Assembly: GCA_036897485.1 (NCBI GenBank)
Contig: JAYMTF010000726.1
Span: 1-31,081 of the forward strand
Reading direction: 5' to 3'
Origin: Pelargonium nanum
Taxonomy: Eukaryota > Streptophyta > Magnoliopsida > Geraniales > Geraniaceae
DNA: 31,081 nt
Position numbers and translations under genes: made by a program. Of the stretch, positions 1 to 10,912 are shown in pieces (position 1 is the stretch's first letter; each line of letters begins with the position of its first letter). A model generated the notes under the pieces. It was given only the letters and a program-made list of their open reading frames with translations. It was not told the DNA's origin and did not search any database.

Positions 1-1745
1 TAACTGGTTGAGAGGATGAGGAGAGCCAGTGCACCCACCATAGTTGTCTTTATCGGAAAGGAGAGTTTGCTACAAGTAGGGATCTGTGTGCTACTGCTAA
101 TGGCGACGGGATTAGGCATGACTGGTGTGAGAGGGGACGTGAAAAAGGGGTCGGGGGTGGGAGTCGGGAGTTTGTCTGATGGGGGTGTGGCCGGTTATCG
201 ATCGGAACACCTGGTGTAGGATGGAAGTGGCCGGGTTGTGATGTTGGCCGCCCTGCATGGCGAGGGCAGAGAGCTGGTGGATGCTCGGACCATCTGGCGA
301 AGGAGGGAGGAGGTCGGGCCGACTTGCTGGTGGATCTGCATGGCAGAAAGCAAGGGCCGGTCAGATCCGTGACTGGCGTTTCTTCCTCAATGACGGCGGC
401 TATGGAAGAGGTGACTAGAGGAGTGCGGGTGATGGAGGTCGAGGACGATCTCGTGACCATAAAATATGGGTCCGGTGAGGCTCTAATGGTGACAGGCGAA
501 ATCACAGTGATCAGTCTAGTAGGGCGTTTTCTATCGGAGGCCCCCATAAACTTTGCCAATATGCAGCAACTTATGACATGGTTATGGAGACCCAAGCAAG
601 GAGTAACGACAAAGGAACTTGTAGACTCATCAACTAAGATGAGGAAACAATCCCGATACCTTTTTGAGTTTTATGGCGAGGAGGATGCGAAGAAGGTCGA
701 GACTCAAGGACCTTGGACTTATAACGGAAAAGTTCTGATCTTGGAGCGGGTGAAAACGGGGGACAACCCGTATGATATGGATTTGCGTAAGTTGGATCTT
801 TGGGTTCAAGCCAGAGGCATCCCAATGAAGTGCCTTTTTCGTCGAGTGTGTGAAAATTTGGGAAATGCAGTGGGTCGTTTTGTGGAGGCTGATCCCCTAA
901 ACTTCAAGGGGGTGGGGCTACTATGCTCGGATTCGTGTCAAGTTCGACACGAGGGGTCCACTTCGTCGAAAAGCGAGAATGGAGATAGCAGAATCAGGAA
1001 GTCACATTATCACGTTCCAATATGAAAAGGTACCAACTTTTTGTTATTTCTGTGGACATTTAGGGCATGTGGAAAGGGATTGTGAAAAACTTCGAGCTAT
1101 GGGAGAGCCGGTTGGTGTTCGGGCTTTCAGAGCTTTTCTGATAGCTCCGAAAGGGAGGCGTACGTCCATGGGAGCCCAATGAATCAGATCCGGAGCGGAT
1201 CAACAATGGGACAAGGTGAAGGATCCGGTAACCCCTCCGGTCACTCCAGGTTTGCAGGATGTGAGGGAAACAAAGGAAAAAGCGGTGTCGGTGTTCAAAA
1301 GGAAGAGGGGTCTAGCGATCGATAGCTTGGAGGTAGAGCGTGTGCAGGAGGGACAAGAGGCAATTATTCAACAAGTGGCGAGCCTAGCAGGGCCGGAGCC
1401 AATGAGCAGCACGGCCCCTGTCTCCCTTGGTGTAACCGGTCCTTGGGAGAGTGGGGGAGGGTACCAGCCGGTCGGTTTTAGGTGTAGGGTTTGGAGCTTG
1501 ATGTGTAGCCTTGCGGTTTCGCAGTTCGGGGGGGATGGTTCGCCCAGTGCCCCTGATCTGTTCTTTTGGGTAGTACCTAGGTATATTGGGTACGATTCAG
1601 ATGATAGCTATGGGGTTCTAATTGTTGTTTTCTCGTTTAGTAGTTTTGGTTTCTTTCCTGTTTTAGTTTGGTTTTCCTTTATCTCGTTGTATTTCCTCGG
1701 TTTCGATTAATATATGGAATTTCTCCTGCTTTTATAAAAAAAAAA
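1..1745 (+). mobile_element. LINE-type element, ORF1 plus 3' tail, no ORF2
   Basis: The coding part matches ORF1 of plant L1-type LINEs. It is followed from about 1480 by a T-rich non-coding stretch and ends in a run of A at about 1736-1745. The left end is not visible and may lie outside the window. No reverse-transcriptase sequence sits between ORF1 and the tail, so this is either an internally deleted copy or an ORF1-only derivative. Its last bases (TTAATATAT, then ATTTCT, then TAAAAAAAAA) resemble the 3' end of the ORF2-bearing LINE at 2985-5960. This suggests related 3' ends, but that is inference. Confidence 0.75.
324..1710 (+). pseudogene. LINE ORF1 (DUF4283-like + CCHC zinc knuckle), broken
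   Basis: This is an RNA-binding, Gag-like ORF1 protein of a plant LINE. The DUF4283-like part is at about 480-910, with motifs such as GRFLSE, INFANM, LWRPKQGV, GPWTYNGK and WVQARGIP. A frame change near 905-912, in a G-rich run, moves the reading frame. The new frame continues with YARIRVKFDTRGPLRRK and then the knuckle CYFCGHLGHVERDC at about 1039-1083 (spacing CX2CX4HX4C). A single TGA at 1180-1182 interrupts that frame. The same frame then continues from 1183 as a basic, low-complexity C-terminal part. Downstream of about 1480 the translation no longer looks like protein and is probably 3' UTR. The true start is unclear; ATGs occur at 324 and 390. Non-functional because of the frameshift and stop. 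Confidence 0.7.
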
Positions 1746-2117
1746 TTAGTTTGTTATCATAATATCAGTATAAGTGATACAAGTCTAGAGGATTTTTTGT
1801 TGCAAGTATGTGGGCCAATTCTAATTCAAGTCTAAATGAGTTTGTGGTCAAAATTAATATCAACTCCAACAGGTAATAAATAATTGATAAGAAATTGTTA
1901 GAAAAAAAATATAAATATATTACTAGACAAGATAGGTAGGGTTTGATTAAATGGTATCTAGCGTCATTGAAGAAATACTCTGTCTTTAGTAAACCCATAT
2001 ACCCCAAAATTGACCATGAGTTTTGTTTTGCTGTGTTTCCAAAGACCAGCAATTTTGAGCAAAGACCAGCAAGCTATACAAGGATTGGAGGAGTTTTTTC
2101 TAAATACTCTCTCTTTA

Positions 2118-2180
2118 GAAGAAATATTTTATTAATGATTGTTGGTGAAGAAATACTTCATTAATGATTGTTGTTGAAGA
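2118..2180. repeat. 29-bp tandem repeat, two copies
   Basis: GAAGAAATA followed by TT, ATTAATGATTGTTG and T recurs at 2118 and 2147. A third start (GAAGA) is at 2176. The spacing is 29 bp with only a few differences between copies. Confidence 0.65.
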
Positions 2181-2189
2181 TGCAGAAGC

Positions 2190-2345
2190 TAGGGGTACGC
2201 AGCTTCTTTTTTTGGGCTTATGAGCAGCCGCTTATGAGCTCTCCTAGTTATAACCAAACAGGTAAATAAAAAAAAAGGAGCAGTTTCAGGCTTATAAGCC
2301 CGTTTGATTGGCTTATAAGCCTATCCAAACACACTCTAAGGGTAT
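2190..2345. repeat. MITE-like patch with paired GGCTTATAAGCC palindromes
   Basis: The perfect 12-bp palindrome GGCTTATAAGCC occurs at 2289-2300 and again at 2310-2321. Related GCTTATGAGC words lie to the left at about 2216-2240. The right edge, read on the minus strand, starts AGAGTGTGTTTGGATAGG, a wording common at the ends of plant hAT-type MITEs. Borders and target duplication are not resolved. Confidence 0.4.
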
Positions 2346-2984
2346 AATAGGGTTTTAGCTTTTTCTTTATTTCTTTTTTCTTTTTTGGCTGGTTAAATCT
2401 CTTAGTTCATGTACAATGAAAAGTATAAGAACCAGTAATGGGCTGTTCATATGTGCTAACCCAGACTAGACAAAATATGGTGACTCAGAGTCCGGACTGG
2501 TTAGGCTCCAGGTCTAGTCAAGCGGAAATGCCGCTGGAAATGGTTGGTTTGGGGCTCTCTTTCCTGGGTTGAAGTTTGTTAGAAAAATTGATTTTTTTTT
2601 GTGTGTGTGATTTTTGCTCTCTAAAAATTTTGTCTTTCTTTTTTTCTCTGAAAATGTCTGAGCTCTCCTAAAAATGGTTGTGTTGAGTAGCTTTTATGGA
2701 GGGTGGGATAAAAATTTGACCGTTGAATTGGACAAGGAATGGTGTAGGTTCATTTTGTGGGTGCAGGTTTGATGAAGCATGAGAATGGAACTTTTGGGAG
2801 GCTGTTGTTGCAGGTTGTCACGGGTAGGAGGAAAGTGGAGTTGGAATTGGATAGGTTTGAACTGGATCGGTCCGGTTCGGTCAGAAAAGAACTAAAATAA
2901 ATAGGAACTTGATTGGTTTGAATTGTGCCAAGAGAAGCATGAACACATAAAAAAAAGTCCAAAAGAACAAAAACAAAAAATAAA

Positions 2985-5960
2985 AAATGGCTAAAAAGAT
3001 GTGGTTGCAGGATAGTGATTTAAATACAATATTTTTTCACAAGGCGGCCTCTGGTAGGAGACGATTCAATAAAATTGAGAGGGCCAAGTCGAGTTCGGGT
3101 ATTAGATGAAAACTCGGGGTTCAGGAGCTATATTACGAGACACTTTTCCGAAGTGTATTCAACTCCAAGGAAGGGGTCACAAGTTTGGTTACAAAAGCAC
3201 AAAATGATGAGCTGCTGGTTCCTTTTGACGAATCCGAAGTGAAGGCCGCTTTGTATAGCATGCATCCAGACAAGGCGTCGGGGCCGAATGACATGAATCT
3301 CATGTTTTTTCAAAAGTATTCGTCGATTGTGGATAGTGAAGTGGTGAAGGCATGCTTAGGATTTATTCGGGATGGAGTTTTTCCAACGGGGCTTAATGAC
3401 ACGTCCATTGTTCTCATTCCGAAAAAGCAAAGCCCGAAATTCATAGGTGATCTTCGCCCGATCTCTTTGTGTAATGTTATTTATAACATAGTCATGAATA
3501 TGTTTGCAAATCGGTTCAATAAAGTGTTGCCGTATATTATTTCCGAGAACCAAAGTGCTTTCATTCCCCGTCGACTTATTGTAGATAACATTTGCATTAC
3601 CAACGAGGTTTTTCATTGGCTAAACCGTAAGTCGGAGGGGAGTACGGGGTGGGCAGCCATAAAATTAGACATGACAAAAGCGCATGATCAGGTTCGTTGA
3701 GATTTTCTTGAAGCCATGTTGGGCAAGCTCGGGTTTGCAGCTCGTTGGATCCAATTAATCATGATGTGCGTGACTTCGGTTTGGTTCCATGTATCTTTAA
3801 ATAATGAACTTTTGGATGAATTTGTGCCGAGGAGAGGGCTTCGACAAGGCTGCCCTTTGTCACCATATCTCTTTTTAGTTTGTGCGGAAGGGTTGTCGGC
3901 TATGATTCGTCGAAGAGAGTGGGCTGGGTTGCTTCATGGATGTCGAGTGGCAAGAGGGGCTCCATTAATTTCGCATCTGTTTTTTGCAGATGATTCTGAG
4001 TTGTTTTGCAAAGCTGAAACTCGGGAGCTGCTGCAGGTTAAGGAGATGTTGTCCCAATACGAGTTATGTTCGGGGCGAGCCGTCAATTATGCTAAGTCAG
4101 TTATTTGTTTTAGTAGAAATATTAATTTGACGGTTGCAGGTAATTTGGCCGGTCTTCTTGGTGTGGGGCGGCTGAATCAATTTAATTCTTATTTGGGGGC
4201 GCCAATTGGGTTTGGGAGGAGAAAAATAAAGGTGTTTCAACCCATTTTAAATCGGATTCGCAGTCGAATTAATAGATTTGGAAACAAGTGGTTATCTCGG
4301 ACGGGGAAGGATGTGATGGTTAAAGCAATGATTCAAGCTATTGTTAAGGGGTTATATTTATTCCCGATGGCGGTTTGTGAGGTGATCGAGAGGTTGATTC
4401 GCAAATTTTGGTTGGGAGCAGAGCGAATTCATTGGACATATTGGTCGAAATTATGCAATAAGAAAAGCAGTGGGGGCTTAGGCTTTCGCCGTGTTCATGA
4501 AACGAACATTGCTCTACTTGGGAAACAGGGGTGTCGTTTGATTACATATGAGACTTCTCTTTTTAGTAGAGTATTCAGGGGGAGGTATTTTCCTCAGAGG
4601 TCGTTCTTAGAGGCTCGATGTGGAGCGAGTTCGAGTTTCATATGGCAAAGTATCATGACATGCCAGGAATTGCTTCGGAGTGGGTGTCTTAAATGGGTCG
4701 GATCGGGTGATGAGGTGCGGGTTTCTGAGCTCCGGGATGGCGCTTCAGGCGAGTGGAGAGTTGAGCTTTTAAAGCATATTTTTTAGGAAGATAAGTGGAA
4801 AGCGATTTTAGCTATTCGGCTGGGGAGAGGACATCGCATGGACTCTTGGATGTGGATGCATGAAAGACGAGGTATGTATACTGTTAAGAGTGGTTATTTG
4901 ATACAACATAGAAATAATGTAGCTTATCATGGAATGGTGCACTGGTTGAAGTTATGGAGGGCGGATGTGCAACCAAAAGTGCGCCATTTTGGGTTGAGTT
5001 TGGTTTCTGGTTCCTTGCCGGTTTTGGAGGGGCTTGCGAGGAGATGTGTGGACGTGGACGTTCGCTGTCCGCGCTGTGGGAGAGAGGCAAAGTCAATCGA
5101 CCACCTACTGTTGCGCTGTAGTTTTGCTCAGGCGGTGTGGAGTTTGTCGGAATTGGAGCATATGGTGGTTGGTTGTAGTTCGGCAATAGGGTGGTTCGAA
5201 TCAATGGTGGTTACTGGTTCAAATGAGAAGTTGGCAAATGCATTGTATACTGCATGGGGTTTGTGGATGTCTCGTAATATGGGTGTGTGGGAGGAACGGT
5301 GGTTGGAGGCTCCGGACGTGGTGGAGCTTGTTCATTATGTCTGAGTGGCTGTAAGTCAGTGGTGGCAGGTGCGGGTAGGTTGGAGGAGGAGAGTAATCAG
5401 GCTTCTATGATGCAAGCCGGCGATGATGGGGCATCGACACTGGTTCGTTGGCCAAAACCACCATCTGGATTGGTTAAAATCAATTGCGATGAGGCTCGAT
5501 TTGAGGAGGATGGGAAGATGGGTGCTGGCTGGGTGGTTCAGGATTGGAGGGGTCGGGTTTGGGGAGGTGGTCGGCAGAGTTGGGATGGGTTGTTAGAGGC
5601 AAGAGAGGTGGAGGCAATGGCCATCCGTGAGGCATTGTCGTGGATCAGTGATAGAGGTTGGTTGGAGGTGATTGTGGAATCAGATTTGGCGTCAGTGGTT
5701 GAAGCAATCTAGACTAGAGGGGAGGATTACAGTGCCTGTGGTCTGATTATTCACGATATTCTAGTTTTGTCTGATTATTTTGCTAGAATTCAATTTAATT
5801 TTGTTAGGAGGTAGGCTAATAGTGTGACCCATGCTTTGGTGAGGTCATCTAGGTCTATTGAGTCGGAGTTTTGGATAAGCCAGTCTTGTCCGTCTTTTAT
5901 TTCCGCTTTTGTTGCTTGACGATGCTTAATTAATATATTATCGATTTCTCTAAAAAAAAA
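2985..5960 (+). mobile_element. LINE retrotransposon, 5'-truncated, with poly-A tail
   Basis: This is an L1-type non-LTR element. It begins inside ORF2, just before the region that precedes the reverse transcriptase, and ends with a short 3' UTR (5920-5951) and a run of A at about 5952-5960. ORF1 and the endonuclease domain are missing, as expected for a 5'-truncated insertion. It carries a C-terminal RNase H domain, which places it in the RNase H-bearing plant LINE lineage, unlike the minus-strand LINE at 25985-28922. No clear target-site duplication could be seen. Confidence 0.85.
2987..5919 (+). pseudogene. LINE ORF2 relic: reverse transcriptase, zf-RVT, RNase H
   Basis: Order of parts: a WLQDSDLNTIFFH-type linker at 3002-3040; RT blocks including DKASGPND, LRPISLCNV, NQSAFIPRR and KLDMTKAHDQV (about 3270-3697); RQGCPLSPYLF near 3843; the catalytic FADD at 3983-3994; zf-RVT with CPRCGR near 5068; and RNase H-like KINCDEA at about 5476-5496 with GAGWVVQD. 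Breaks seen are: a TGA at 3107, around which an alternative frame gives VLDENSGF, suggesting two compensating indels; a TGA at 3698 where the family has Trp (DRVEW); a TAG at 4784; a frame change near 5340-5390; a TAG at 5710; and a TAG near 5812 in the RRxANSV motif. The frame ends at TGA 5917-5919. The RT active site is intact, but the protein cannot be made. Confidence 0.85.
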
Positions 5961-6169
5961 GGTCAAAATTACACACTAAAATCACAACACAACAAAAGTA
6001 TAATTAAAAAACAACACACGAGTCACGAGACATTAAAAGAAACAAGTAAAATTAAAGAAAAATGACGATTTTGGTTTGATTTCGATTTTTAATCCAAATT
6101 GGTGATTTTAAATAAGTTGTATCATCACTGAAAGTTTTGGAAAACGCTTATTATTCGAGTATGAAATTG

Positions 6170-6560
6170 GTTGTCTACATCTGCCACCACCTCAGCATCT
6201 ATTTGACAATCCCGAAAATCCAACCTGCACCATGACACCTAGCTCCCTCAAAAATGGTCTTGGCTATGTTCAACTTCCTTCTAACATGTGGCTGAGGGGC
6301 TTAATTAATGGTTGGCAAAGTTGTCCAATCATTGCCCGAAGACAAAGCTAACAATCCCTGTTGGCCCCGTTGACACAAACTCACCCGACTTCGCTTTCAA
6401 CCAACTTAACTAGACTTCCTGAGCTTCAGAGATCATGTCTTTTGCCTGATCCCATTTGCTCAACCAAACTCCATTATTACGAGCCTTCCAAAGGCTCGAC
6501 ATCAAATGATTAGCTTTAAACCATAAATTGATATCACGCCTAGCTCTAATTCAAGATACT
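6170..6560 (-). mobile_element. Decayed LINE 3' fragment
   Basis: Read on the minus strand, 6430-6520 gives an open stretch with SSLWKARNNGVWLSKW. This is the signature at the end of the zf-RVT region of RNase H-bearing plant LINEs and related proteins. Further on, near 6220-6240, CHGAGWIF resembles the first strand of the RNase H domain. Stops and frame changes separate the pieces. The fragment faces the tail of the plus-strand LINE that ends at 5960. No poly-A tail or border could be fixed. Confidence 0.45.
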
Positions 6561-7439
6561 TAATTAAAATAGAATAAAATACAAAATCTATGTCAATCTA
6601 GACTGGACCGTTTGGGTACAACTATTGTCCAGTTCGAGTCATATGGTCATGCCAAATTTGAACAACTCTACCAATATATCCGCTTGAAAACAATTATGAT
6701 GAATTAATGTATAGTTTGGGAACCATTATTTTTCTAAAGAAAGTGTTGGTAATGAAGTTTTAGTTATGTCATTACAAAGTTATTACTATTACTAGTTATT
6801 CACAAAACTATTGCAATTACTAATTTATCCGGCTGTTTGACTCGAGTCAAATCAAACACACTAGATGTTGATGTCGTCTTGTCCACATGTTCAACAATTA
6901 TCCTAAGCATGGAATTCTCTAAATCTAAAAAAATTTGTCCGATATTGATGTCCGATGTCAAGATTCGTCGGCGAAGATGGAGAGCATTCATAATGGCTCA
7001 GAAGGCCATCCAGGGTAACAAACTTGTTCATACCCCAAACTTCTCAGGCCTTGGAGCACTTCATCGGGGTGGGAAACACGCCCGAAACAGAGGCCAACAT
7101 GAGATATTGTCAAGACGACATCTATGTTTGTTGCAACATTGAAAAATGCAACCACATCTTTACACTTAGTTACAACCATTCAAATATAAAATTAGAATGG
7201 TTAATATTAATTTTAGTACTAATTTTTAAGATAGCTCTTTCTCAATACAAATATTTCTTCACACACTTTTTACCCTATTACTTGTTTAAGTCGGCAATGC
7301 CCGACATGACCAACTTTCGAGTCAGGCCAGATCGGGCAAATCCACACAATCTATCACATTTTGTGCCTAGAAAATCAAACCTCAAATCCGATCAAACGTG
7401 TAGAGTACTTTTACATCAGATTTGACTTATACTTCAACA
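6561..7439. other. Intergenic, no recognisable feature
   Basis: AT-rich sequence. Short open frames on both strands have no family signature and no supporting splice context. Nothing further is supported. Confidence 0.5.
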
Positions 7440-7860
7440 AATCTAACCCGACCCAAATCCAGATATGTCAACTCTATAGTTGTGGGTAACATATTTCTTC
7501 CACTTGATGTCCATCCCTGTCATACCAATGATGTGATGGGCTACTTCAGACCCAAAACAAAGTCGATGAACTCTAACCCGATCCGATAGGGTTGTAGGGT
7601 ACAACCGAGTTTCAGGTTTATGCATAAATATTTTTGCGGGTACACCCGAACCTGACCCAAAACAAAGTGAGGTGACAAAATTTAGGGTCGGGTTCAGATC
7701 GATGAACCCTAACCCAACCTGATAGTGTTGTAGGGTCGGGTCGAGTTTGAAGTTGCCGAACCCGACCCGGAATTTTCATAATTAACCTAACCTGATTTTT
7801 TTTTTCGGGTTGATAATTATAGACCCGACCCCATAGGTTTCGGGTACCATTTTGCCAGCT
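7440..7860. repeat. Scrambled GGGTCGGG / CCCGACCC repeat patch
   Basis: Words such as AACCCGACCC, GGGTCGGGTT and ACCCGAACCTGACCC recur on both strands. Two longer direct copies start TCGATGAAC at 7563 and 7699 (136 bp apart) and stay similar for about 58 bp. The word GACCCAAAACAAAGT occurs at 7549 and 7654. The patch ends about 175 bp before the start codon of the CCDC124 gene, so it lies in its promoter region. It looks like a degenerate plant repeat of unknown class. Confidence 0.55.
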
Positions 7861-8035
7861 CTTAACAAACCGAGGAAATCAGTAAATCGACCAGTCGTAT
7901 GAAAAGAAAGCCAAGACTAAGATAAACAAAGCTAAACCAAAAACAAACGTAACATCTGCAAATTCCTGTCCCGTCACCGCCGTTCCGCTCCTCGCGGTGC
8001 GATCGATCATCGAACCATCAAGCAATCAAGCAACA

Positions 8036-10912
8036 ATGCCGAAGAAGATGGGCGTGAACAGCAAGGCGGAGGCGGCTAGGGCTCGGAAGAGCGCCACCGA
8101 GGCGGAGCGGAAGGAGCGCGACGCCCGCCAGAGGGAGGAGCAGTACTGGCGCGAAGCCGAGGGCTCCAAGTCCAAAGCCGCCAAGCGCCGCGAAGACGAA
8201 GCCGAGAAGCGCGCCGAGGCCGCCGCTCGCCGCGCCGAGGCCCGTCGCCTGGCCGAGCTGGAAGAGAAGGAGCTCGAGAAGGCGGCGAAGAAGCCCGACA
8301 AGAAGGCCAACAGAGTGTCGATTCCGGTGCCTAAGGTCACGGAGGCGGAGCTCATCCGCCGCCGCGAGGAGGAGCAGAAGGAGATCGCCAGGAAGGCCGA
8401 GGAGGCCAAGCGTCTGCAGAAGCGGACGGCGGCGGAGGAGGAGTACGAGCGGATGGTGCTCGTCACCAACACCAATCGCGATGATTCGCTCATCGAGGCC
8501 AGGACGGTGGAGGATGCGATTGCGCGGATGGCTGTCACTGACGCCTTGCCGCCTGATAGGCATCCGGAGAGGAGGCTCAAGGCTTCATTTAAGGTTCGTT
8601 TTGATCTACTGAGAATTTTGAATTTTGATAAATTTTTTCTTCCAATTATTAGCTTTTGTTCAATTTTCTGTATGAGTTTGTGATCAATATATTTTATTTG
8701 CATTAAATTTCAATTGGAATGGCTTGTTGATTATCTAAATTTAGTGCCACTGAAACAAAATTTGAGCTCTAAATGCAGAGACAATCCTCATGCATCCTAA
8801 CTGACAATGTGGCTGTAGCTTTTAGTTCCTAAGGGTTTCTTACATTGCTATGGTAATGCTGGTTTGCATGGACTGACCTAAGTATATCTGAGTTCTAGTT
8901 GTCTTAGGCAGAGTCTGGTTCTTGTTTTTGTTGGAATCATTTCAAAATACCATAATTTTCTAGGACCTACTAATTTGTTCTAGTTTGTAGGGTATGCAAC
9001 AGTAAAATAGTTCATTCAATTTTTTGATTTGGGGTACCAACTATATTTTCATTATTGCATTTTGGCTTCTTAATACGGGAACAACTGATAAGTATTGAGA
9101 CATATATCATTATTTTTAAGGGAGATTGGAGAGTGTTGAGACATTAATCATTGTTGTTTTGGCTATTCAATTGCGCTTTGCTATTAACTACACAATATTA
9201 ACTTTGCCCCTAGAGAAAAATTTAGTTGATATTTGCTTGGTCAAATTAGATTCGGTGTATATACACTACGGTGAAATAGGGTATCTGATATAAGATTTGG
9301 TAGATCAACTAAGACCGCTGATTATTACATTGTGACTACTTGTTTATGATTCTAAAACTGTTAAGGTATTGACCGTTTACTTATTTGTTAGGAGTTAATG
9401 GTCTAGAGACAGTATCATTGTTGTTTTGATAAAATTCAGTTACTCTCTGCTTGTTATGAAGCAATATTAATTTGATGCATAGAGGAAAAGAATAAATTGA
9501 TGTTAGATATAGTTTAATTAGATTCAGGGTATATAAGTAGGCTCAAATCATTAGTAACATTACAATATACAATTTACGAGAAGTCCCACATTGCGAATGA
9601 TATCAATTTTCATTCTTACTAAATGAACGTTCTGAGACAAGTTATGAACTACATTCGGGTTCCTGATCTGTGGACCAATTTGATCCACATTCATAGTAAA
9701 CCTGGTGCTTTCTCAGGCTAGTTATCAATTTATCATCATGCTTCTTGGGGATTTAGTAGGAAATTTTAGAATTGAGACATAGGCTGGACAGTGGAGGTAA
9801 TTCATGGCTACATTGATGTAGTTGTTGGGTTAGAAATTTAAAGTAGAGCTGTTGTTTATTCCAATACAATATGTGAACTGATTACTGATAAGATAAAAAG
9901 GTAATTGCTTGCTGCAAGAAAATTTTGGTTGTCTTTGTTTTCATATATTGGACCTATATTGTTTTGGACTTTAAATATGCTCTCAAGAAACTACTGAATA
10001 TGTTCTATTCATTTGGGGATCAGACTGTTAAAGTTGCCACCAAAGTGTTACACTGCCTTTTTTTTCCCTTCTTCTGAGAACATGTCTTTATCATATATTT
10101 GACTATACTACACTTCACCAATTTATTACTTATTTTTAATAATACTTTTAGTATAATTGCTGGTGTATAATTCCTTGTAGGAGGTATAGGGATAGGGGGA
10201 TACATGATTATTGTTTACCTGTGTATCTTCCTTCTCTTCTTTTGTGACATTGATTCAAACTTTCTTGGACCTCTCATCCTTCTAATATTAATTGGTTACA
10301 CACTGTTTCTTTTTGAGCTATTATAGTATAGTTACTGCTTTTATTCTTTGTTGATTATCTGTTATATTTTTGTAGGCTTTTGAAGAGGCTGAGCTTCCAA
10401 GGCTAAAGGAGGAGAAACCAGGTCTTACGCATAATCAATACAAGGACATGATATGGAAGTTGTGGAAGAAATCTCCTGACAATCCTCTGAATCAAGTAAG
10501 CTCCATAGTTCTGAACCATCCAAATTTATGAATTTGTAGTTTTAATGCTAGCCAAGGTGGTGTTTTGATGTTAGCTGTTTGGTAGAACTTCCCTTGCTGT
10601 TTCATGTTTCTCGTTTACTTTCCCTAGGTTTTACTCAATAATAATTTCAACCTGAGGTTAATGGTTTGATTGTACATCGTTAAGTTACAAATTTCTTCAG
10701 CCACTAGAACTTTAGCTCTTAATTTAAACTCCCTAATGGTTTTCATTCACTAATTCCTTCATAATTTCCTGACATCGGAAACTTTTTTCTGCATGTTTTT
10801 TTCGTACTAATAGAAAGTAAAATCTCCTCTTGTATAGTAGTGAAGTGGTTTGTTGTGTTTATTTATTTTTCTTTTCTAATGTGTAAGTTTGTACGTGCAG
10901 GTTGCTGAGTGA
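8036..10912 (+). CDS. CCDC124/Lso2-like ribosome-associated coiled-coil protein
   Basis: Three exons: 8036-8593, 10376-10495 and 10901-10912, all phase 0 with GT-AG introns, giving 229 aa. The start MPKKMGVNSKAEAARARKS matches the conserved N-terminus of the CCDC124 family, which is why the upstream in-frame ATG at 7997 was not used. Residues 20-155 are a long charged helix rich in Lys, Arg, Glu and Ala. The C-terminal half has the family block EARTVEDAIARM, DRHPERRLKASF, AFEEAELPRLK and SPDNPLNQ (about 161-226; Pfam CCDC124, formerly DUF1014). Family knowledge: yeast Lso2 and human CCDC124 bind the ribosome and help translation recover after stress. Function in plants is inferred. Exon 1 is GC-rich, unlike the AT-rich introns. 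Intron 1 is 1782 bp and intron 2 is 405 bp. The 3' UTR probably reaches about 11400. Confidence 0.93.

Larger units (their letters stand above)
1746..2984. other. Intergenic, AT-rich, small repeats only
   Basis: No gene is supported between the two LINE copies. The stretch contains a short 29-bp tandem repeat (2118-2180), a MITE-like patch with TTATAAG palindromes (2190-2345), and a fragment around 2860-2885 with GGTCCGGTTCGGT. Short open frames here show no recognisable family. Confidence 0.6.

Noticed and set aside
16-219. 67-codon open frame at the left edge
   Set aside because: Glycine/valine-rich with no recognisable domain. It more likely belongs to the LINE 5' part.
6837-7425. Overlapping open frames of 101 and 133 codons
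   Set aside because: Low-complexity or composition-driven translations without a domain. They run into the repeat patch.
8018-8703. Long antisense open frames over CCDC124-like exon 1
   Set aside because: They arise from the GC-rich, charged-codon composition of exon 1. Their translations are Leu/Arg- or Ser-rich low-complexity sequence with no family signature.
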